A stretch of 64,000 nt of DNA. Origin: Polyodon spathula. Its lineage: Eukaryota; Chordata; Actinopteri; Acipenseriformes; Polyodontidae. The position numbers and the translations under genes were made by a program. The notes under the pieces are model-generated. The model saw only the letters and a list, made by a program, of their open reading frames with translations, ran no database searches and was not told the DNA's origin. How positions within the stretch are numbered: position 1 is the first letter of the stretch; every line of letters starts with the position of its first letter. Shown here in pieces: positions 57,537-64,000 of this stretch. The stretch lies in contig NC_054535.1 in the NCBI RefSeq assembly GCF_017654505.1, positions 47,191,848-47,255,847 of the forward strand, in the 5' to 3' direction.

Positions 57537-60302
57537 CATTAAATGTATTTATCTAAATGCTAGAAGTATCAGAAACAAAATTCTAGAACTTGAAGCTACT
57601 GCACTAACAGGTAACTATGATGTGATAGGTGTTACAGAAACGTGGTTATCTGAGAGTGATGGGGACGAATATAATATTTGTGGGTATACACTGTATAGGA
57701 AAGACAGGCAGGACAGAAGAGGAGGAGGGGTAGCGCTATACATAAGAAACAGTCTTGAAGCCCAGGTGTTAAACCTGGACAAAGAAAATAAAACCGAATC
57801 AATATGGGTCAGAATAACAGACAAAAATTCAAAAGGCATAATAATAGGAGCATGCTATAGACCGCCAGATTCAGACGGTGAGCACAATAATCTGTTATAC
57901 AATGATATTAGAAATGTGTATAGCAAAGGAGAAGCCATACTAATGGGGGATTTCAACTTCCCCCAAATAAAATGGGAAAACCCGGTGGGTAGCGCGAAGG
58001 ATGAAATAGAAATGGTGGAAATGACAAATGACTGCTTCCTAACACAATTTGTGAAGGCACCCACTAGAGGGGAGGCATGCCTTGATTTAGTCTTTTCAAA
58101 TAACGAAGATAGAATAACTAAAACAGAGGTCAGAGAACCACTGGCAAACTCAGACCACAACATGGTCTCATTTTAAGTGTTTTTTAAATCCCCAAAAGTA
58201 AAGACTAAAGCTAAGGTTTACAATTTTAGAAAAGCAAACTATGAAGGTATGAAACAGAGACTAACAGAAGTAGATTGGAGTAAAATAGAGAAAACACCCA
58301 CAGAAGAAGGATGGTTGTTCTTCAAAAATGTAGTACTAGAGGCGCAAAACAATTACATCCCTGAAGTAGACAAATCTAAATGTAAAACTAAATTGCCAAA
58401 ATGGTTTAATAGATCAATTAAAAAAAAAATATTCAGAGAAAAAAGGCACTTTACAGAGCATTAAAAAAGGACCAAAAAGAAAGTACGCAGAAAGAGTACA
58501 CAGAACTGCAAACGCAAGTCAAAAAGGAAGTTAGAAAGGCCAAGAGAGAAATAGAAATGAACATTGCTAAGGGAGCTAAAACCAATTCCAAAATGTTTTT
58601 CCAATATTACAACAGCAAGAGAACATTCAAAGAGGAGATTAAATGTTTAAGAGATACAAATGGCAAAATCGTAGAGGAAGAAAAAAAAATAGCAAATATG
58701 TTAAATGATTACTTTTCACAAGTTTTTACAAAGGAAGATACTGACAACATGCCCCACATGTCATCCAGTTCCTATCCAGTTTTAAATAACTTTAGCATAA
58801 CTGAGGCAGAAGTGTTAAAGGGACTAGGAGCTCTTAAAATAAACAAATCCCCTGGGCCGGATGAGATCCTCCCAGTAGTACTCAAAGAAATGAAAGAAGT
58901 AATTTACAAACCGCTAACCAAGATCATGCAGCAGTCTCTTGACACAGGGGTGGTACCGACAGACTGGAAAATTGCAAACGTAATACCGATCCACAAAAAG
59001 GGAAACAAAACTGAACCAGGTAACTACAGACCAGTAAGCCTGACTTCTATTATATGCAAACTTATGGAAACTATAATAAGATCCAAAATGGAAAATTACC
59101 TATATGGTAACAGGGTACTGGGAGACAGTCAACATGGTTTTAGGAAAGGGAGATCGTGCCTAACTAACTTGCTTGATTTTTTTGAGGATGCAACATCGAT
59201 AATGGATAATTGCAAAGCATATGACATGGTTTATTTAGATTTCCAGAAAGCTTTTGACAAAGTCCCGCACAAAAGATTAATTCTCAAACTGAACGCAGTT
59301 GGGATTCAAGGAAACACATGTACATGGATTAGGGAGTGGTTAACATGTAGAAAACAGAAAGTACTGATTAGAGGAAAAACCTCAGAATGGAGTGTGGTAA
59401 CCAGCGGTGTACCACAGGGATCAGTATTAGGTCCTCTGCTATTCCTCATCTACATTAATGATTTAGATTCTGGTATAGTAAGCAAACTTGTTAAATTTGC
59501 AGACGACACAAAAGTAGGAGGAGTGGCAAACACTGTTGCAGCAGCAAAGGTCATTCAAAATGATCTAGACAAGATTCAGAACTGGGCAGACACATGGCAA
59601 ATGACATTTAATAGAGAAAAGTGTAAGGTACTGCACGCAGGAAATAAAAATGTACATTATAAATATCATATGGGAGATATTGAAATTGGAGAAGGAATCT
59701 ATGAAAAAGACCTAGGAGTTTTTGTTGACTCAGAAATGTCTTCATCTAGACAATGTGGGGAAGCTATAAAAAAGGCCAACAAGATGCTCGGGTACATTGT
59801 GAAAAGTGTTGAATTTAAATCAAGGGAAGTAATGTTAAAACTGTACAATGCACTAGTAAGACCTCATCTTGAATATTGTGTGCAGTTCTAGTCACCTCGC
59901 TATAAAAAAGATATTGCTGCTCTAGAAAGAGTGCAAAGAAGAGCGACCAGAATTATTCCGGGCTTTAAAGGCATGTCATATGCAGACAGGCTAAAAGAAT
60001 TGAATCTGTTCAGTCTTGAACAAAGAAGACTACGTGGCGACCTAATTCAAGCATTCAAAATTCTAAAAGGTATTGACAGTGTCGACCCAAGGGACTTTTT
60101 CAGCCTGAAAAAAGAAACAAGGACCAGGGGTCGCAAATGGAGTTTAGAAAAAGGGGCATTCAGAACAGAAAATAGGAGACACTTTTTTACACAGAGAATT
60201 GTGAGGGTCTGGAATCAACTCCCCAGTAATGTTGTTGAAGCTGACACCCTGGGATCCTTCAAGAAGCTGCTTGATGAGATTTTGGGATCAATAAGCTACT
60301 AA
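57537..60302 (+). pseudogene. CR1 ORF2: endonuclease + reverse transcriptase
   Basis: About 920 codons are readable. The endonuclease (to about 58170) shows LNARSIRNK, ETWLSES, RGGGVALYIRN, YRPPDSD, GDFNFPQIKW and the end motif SDHNMVSF, so the key Glu, Asp/Asn and His positions are present. Next comes a Lys-rich linker. The RT (about 58840-59700) shows KSPGPDEILP, IHKKGNKTEPGNYRPVSLTS, QHGFRKGRSC, YLDFQKAFDKV, GVPQGSVLGPLLFLIYINDL and KFADDTKVGG (catalytic FADD). The C-terminal part has VRPHLEYCVQF, RRATRI and RRLRGDLIQAF. Disabling changes are a TAA at 58174-58176, a frameshift in an A-rich run at about 58425-58450, and a TAG at 59889-59891 replacing a Trp codon (QFWSP). No full-length protein can be made. 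Confidence 0.95.
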
Positions 60303-60371
60303 CAACCAAACGAGCAAGATGGGCCGAATGGCCTCCTCTCGTTTGTAAACTTTCTTATGTTCTTATGTTCT

Positions 60372-61086
60372 AAATGGAAATGTGCATTGAATTGTAAATT
60401 ATGGTAGAGATTTGAAACAGGTTTGACATTTTTATATATTATTTATTGAGGTGGTGTAAATGTCCTTGTCTTAATTACTGTATATTAAAAGAGTCCACAC
60501 TAATATACAGTAGGTACTAACCAAACACGTATACCACATGATTAAGTCTACTACATTCAGATACATATTTTTGATAATACTGTATATAGTTAAGTATCAA
60601 TATTAAAACAACATAGTTCAATTTAAAATCTGATACAAAGCAACTTCAAATTTCATTATATTTATAACCTTCAACATGGTCAGTATGCACCACCTCAGAT
60701 GGAAAGTGCTAGGAAGGAAGAATCTAATTAAGTCCAACAGTCCCAGCATTGCTTAGACTAGGGGACTTCAGAGCTATACTACAAGATAAGTGATAGATAT
60801 CTCCAGTTAACAACATCTGTATTATATGTTTGGAAGAAAATAACAAGTCTAACTTGTTAACAACTGTATCAAATAGGACTGAAATCTGTCAAATCAAGTA
60901 ATGTGAAGATCCTTACTGAAGCAAAGAAAGTCATGCACCAGTGGTGTGTGCACTGTGTAGCCATGTACAAAATACAAAACCCAAGACAGTGAACTTCACA
61001 AATGAGAAAATCTTCTACCCATTGGAACCTGAGGTCGAAACTGCTTCCAAAACTACAGCATCAAACATTTTATAGCACTCGAGGAT
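60372..61086. other. Unassigned AT-rich DNA
   Basis: Nothing recognised. Confidence 0.45.
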
Positions 61087-61330
61087 AAAAAGTAAGTAGT
61101 AGGGTTCTGAAAAATATAGCTTTACATGTCCGCATTTGTTGCTACAACTGTTTAAATAATGTACAATGTTGAAAACAGCTTTGAAACAGACTTTAAAGTT
61201 ATAAGTGTAAAACAGTTGTCAGGATGTTAACAATTAAAAGAAAAATTACAGGTTACTTGTTCTAACAGTTGTAGAAACACATGGGGACGTAAAAAGTTAT
61301 ATTTTTCAGAATCCCGTTACTTACTCTTTA
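61087..61330. mobile_element. Short MITE with 65-bp inverted arms
   Basis: 61087-61152 and the reverse complement of 61264-61330 match at roughly 80 percent (shared GTAAGTA, TTCTGAAAAATATA and CTACAACTGTT). About 110 bp lie between them. No coding sequence. The target duplication is not clear. Superfamily unknown. Confidence 0.75.
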
Positions 61331-62130
61331 ACATTATCCACAATCAAATCAAAAGTTAAATAAACATTTTGTGGTAAGTAAACAGTACAATATACCTGGT
61401 GTATGTAATTCTGAATTCCATCAAAAAATGCAACGGGGTTGTTTCACAAATATACAAGGAAGAAGCAGGTTGGTGCTTCCGGATTAGTATAGTTGATCCT
61501 GCATAAATTCATTTTCTAAAATGAACTGACACATACAAACATTTTAAAACATTTTTAATTTCTTTATTTTAAACTAATTATTCATTTGGACCAGGGAGGT
61601 TCGTAAAAAATGTTTTGGTAAAAGCATTACTGTAAAATTGTAAATATACCCACCGTCATATAAGAAACCTCCATAAATGATAACAATACAACCCCTGTAC
61701 CTTTATCAAACACTGTAAATACAAGAATGAGATGGTTTTATACTGGGCAAGCACTTAGATGTCTAAAACACAATACTCTATTCATGGTGAATATTATATA
61801 GTATTATAACCCGCAGCACAATTTAGATTACAAATATGTTTATAGAATATGTTATTTACAATCTTTAGCACGGAATCATAACACATTTCTAAAGACACAC
61901 ATTTTTTTTTATTTTTTGTTTATTTCTGGCAGTATAAGGACATCTTAGAAGAACATGCAGGTTTTTTTTTTGTTTGTTTGTTTTGGTTTCCACATTGTAA
62001 CATTTATATAATTTAACCATCTTATACTTCAGTCAAAAAACATTATTTATGCATGGGGCTATATATAGAGAGAGAGAGAATTGAGGGGATATTTATGAGA
62101 CATCTGCATTGTATACACGTCTATATATGG
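61331..62130. other. Unassigned AT-rich DNA
   Basis: Nothing recognised apart from T-rich tracts near 61905 and 61965. Confidence 0.45.
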
Positions 62131-62249
<119 letters not shown>

Positions 62250-63124
62250 AATCCAGGGCTAACAATAGAATGTGAAACAAGCAATGTGATTGGTCAAGCA
62301 AGGTTCCAAGGTTGGAGCCTTGTTACATATTCTAAATCACTGTGCTGAATCACAGAATCTAAAAGTACCGGGCGGTAGCCATCTTGCTTTTACAGTTACA
62401 GATGTACAGCTGTAACTATGAAACTGAGTACCATTTACCTGCAAAAAATCATGCCGATTTGGATGAAGAACAATTAAATGAACTGGGAAAAAAAAAAAAA
62501 AAAAACCCTGCTGTCTTTATTCTCAGTCACCCATACTTTGTCACTTAAATAATGTTTTTGTAGCGGTTTTGTAAACACGACAGAAAAACATAAAAATACA
62601 TTTCTGCACATTAACCACCCCTCTCAGACACATACCCTGAAAAATTACTTAAATCCGAGATGTCGTTGTATTTATTTTTATTCCTCCCGTCTGTTTTGCT
62701 TAAACAGTGTGTCTGCACTGTCAGTGACTTGGGGGAAAAAAAAATTGCTTAGTGCTTTCTCAACTCCGCCCCTGTTGTATGTTTTCAATGTTAATATCCA
62801 CAATATCAAAAATACAAATGTAGTTTTTTTTGCATGTTCGAAGAAAATTAATTTACTCAGCTTAATTTAGTGTGTAGTTCAAATTTATACATGGAACTAT
62901 TTGCATAAGAACATTTAATAAAAAATGTAAAAAATAAACTAATAATTTTTTTCCTTAAACATGATTTGTGTTTCTTTTTATTCAAATACACTGTTTGACC
63001 TAGACCATAAATGCAATAAGGCTCTTCAGGGTGACCGTATAAGTTGAATATACAGACTTTTCAAGGGTTGGAGGCACAGAGCCATCCGTATATTCGATGT
63101 ATGGAGGCCGGACAATCCGAATAA

Positions 63125-63125
<1 letters not shown>
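62250..63125. other. Unassigned DNA; possible Tigger-like end
   Basis: No gene. The last 60 bases read, on the minus strand, CGTTATTCGGATTGTCCGG and onward, the style of pogo/Tigger ends, next to an (AT)n tract. Too short to call. Confidence 0.3.

Positions 63126-63188
<63 letters not shown>
63126..63188. repeat. (AT)n microsatellite
   Basis: About 31 AT units. Confidence 0.97.
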
Positions 63189-63192
<4 letters not shown>

Positions 63193-63798
63193 GTTGTACT
63201 GATTCACAATGTTTTATTCATGTCTTAACATGCAATTTATAAAAACTACCACCTGGTTATTTTACCAGCCAGTAGTGGGTTTAGATGTGATTTACTGTCA
63301 CAGTTTGTTACAGAGACATTTTATCTAACCAATTGTCAGCGGTATACAAATGAGCCGTGTCCCCTACTTAAGAAGTCTATTGCATACACTGTCTGTTTAC
63401 ACCGTCACGTTACAGAACATGTCTGGAGACATGTAGGTTGTCTGAAATATCGAGATGTTAGTTTTAAAAATAATAATAATTGCACACACAGGTGCTGGAC
63501 GTGAGTGAGAGGGTAGGATAGGTGCAGTATAGGCCTACGCTTTTTGATTAAAAAATCATATACTTTTTATATCGCTTCTATGCACATGTCTTCCTGAAAA
63601 AGAGCTGTAACCACCACAAATGTAATATGTTGTCACAGCTCATAATATTATACTTTTGGTTCAGAAAAAAGGAGCTAAGCAGCACAAAGTTTAGCATTCC
63701 CTGCTGTCTGTGTGTGTTATTCCCTCCCCGCTGTATTCCTCCATTTCTTGTGTACCTTGTGTGTATTCTCGTACCATGTGGCCCGCTGTTTGTTTGCC
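63189..63798. other. Unassigned DNA
   Basis: A 99-codon plus-strand frame at 63627-63926 overlaps family B and has no recognisable domain. Confidence 0.45.
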
Positions 63799-64000
63799 TT
63801 TACAGTATAATTGTAAATCTCAAAAAACTACTCACTTTTAAATCTTTTGTAGTCATCTTTGTATTACTTTCATATAAATACATGTTCATTTGGATTCATA
63901 TGTTGTTTTTTTCTGACTTTATGTGAACGAAAAGACACACATTTGCCCATTTTCCCATTGGAAATAGTGATATTTTGAAATATCACTGTCCTTGTCACAA
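63799..64000 (+). repeat. Dispersed repeat family B, copy 4 (cut by window end)
   Basis: Starts at TTTACAGTATAATTGTAAAT, the same boundary as the copy at 17447. It continues collinearly to the window end, including the GTGATATTTTGAAATATCAC palindrome. The right part lies outside the window. Confidence 0.85.

Larger units (their letters stand above)
57322..60371 (+). mobile_element. CR1-type LINE, 5'-truncated, best preserved copy
   Basis: About 3.05 kb run from the end of ORF1 (about 57322) through ORF2 to a short 3' untranslated region ending TTTCTTATGTTCTTATGTTC, an octamer-type tail typical of CR1. The two other copies in the window (26231-26378 and 35629-38560) align to it. The 5' part of ORF1 is missing. 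The young look (few disabling changes) makes it a useful reference for this family. Confidence 0.93.

Overview
This window reads as intergenic or intronic DNA from a large vertebrate genome. I found no convincing host gene. The base composition is AT-rich, and long (AT)n, (AC/GT)n, (AG)n and (ATT)n microsatellites occur throughout. Nearly every long or recognisable reading frame belongs to a transposable element. The mix of CR1-type and L2-type LINEs, DIRS-like tyrosine-recombinase retroelements, Tc1-like, pogo/Tigger-like, PIF/Harbinger and piggyBac-like DNA transposons, a MIR-like CORE-SINE and solo LTRs fits a ray-finned fish. A non-teleost lineage such as sturgeon or paddlefish is my best guess, but the organism is inferred from this repeat mix and not proven.

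Layout. 1-6.1 kb: a small inverted-repeat element, a split dispersed repeat, a terminal-inverted-repeat (TIR) MITE at 1351-1869 and an internally deleted Tc1 element (2080-3073, TA target site), then microsatellites. 6.1-15 kb: mostly unassigned AT-rich DNA with one decayed PIF/Harbinger transposase (about 13.2-13.4 kb). 15-20.7 kb: a Tc1 element whose transposase frame is open for over 200 codons before it is cut by a 34-37 bp minisatellite, one copy of a dispersed repeat ('family B'), and two neighbouring tandem arrays. 26-28.5 kb: a CR1 3' fragment, then a solo LTR interrupted by two head-to-head family B copies that form a near-perfect hairpin with 232-bp arms. 30.7-32.9 kb: a TA-flanked pogo/Tigger-like element enclosing a decayed DIRS-like gag with a CCHC zinc knuckle. 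34.4-38.6 kb: a second Harbinger remnant, then a minus-strand CR1 with an internal deletion and a solo LTR inside it. 39.3-43.3 kb: an L2 3' fragment and two copies of an unclassified repeat, one bounded by 22-bp direct repeats. 46.6-55.9 kb: a Tc1 3' end, a TIR element with a Myb/SANT-like relic, a second solo LTR of the 28-kb family, a CORE-SINE, an L2 split by another solo LTR, and a DIRS reverse-transcriptase fragment abutting a hairpin. 56.4-60.4 kb: a piggyBac-like MITE and the best preserved element, a plus-strand CR1 whose ORF2 carries only two nonsense codons and one frameshift. 61-64 kb: one more MITE, microsatellites, and a family B copy cut by the window end.

The clearest story is layered insertion. 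Four LTR-sized inserts have matching 5-bp target duplications, and two of them interrupt LINE copies whose sequence becomes continuous when the insert is removed. I see no operon-like or defence-like system. The most unusual structures are the family B hairpin, the DIRS fragment joined to an inverted repeat, the repeat bounded by 22-bp direct repeats, and the paired tandem arrays near 19 kb.
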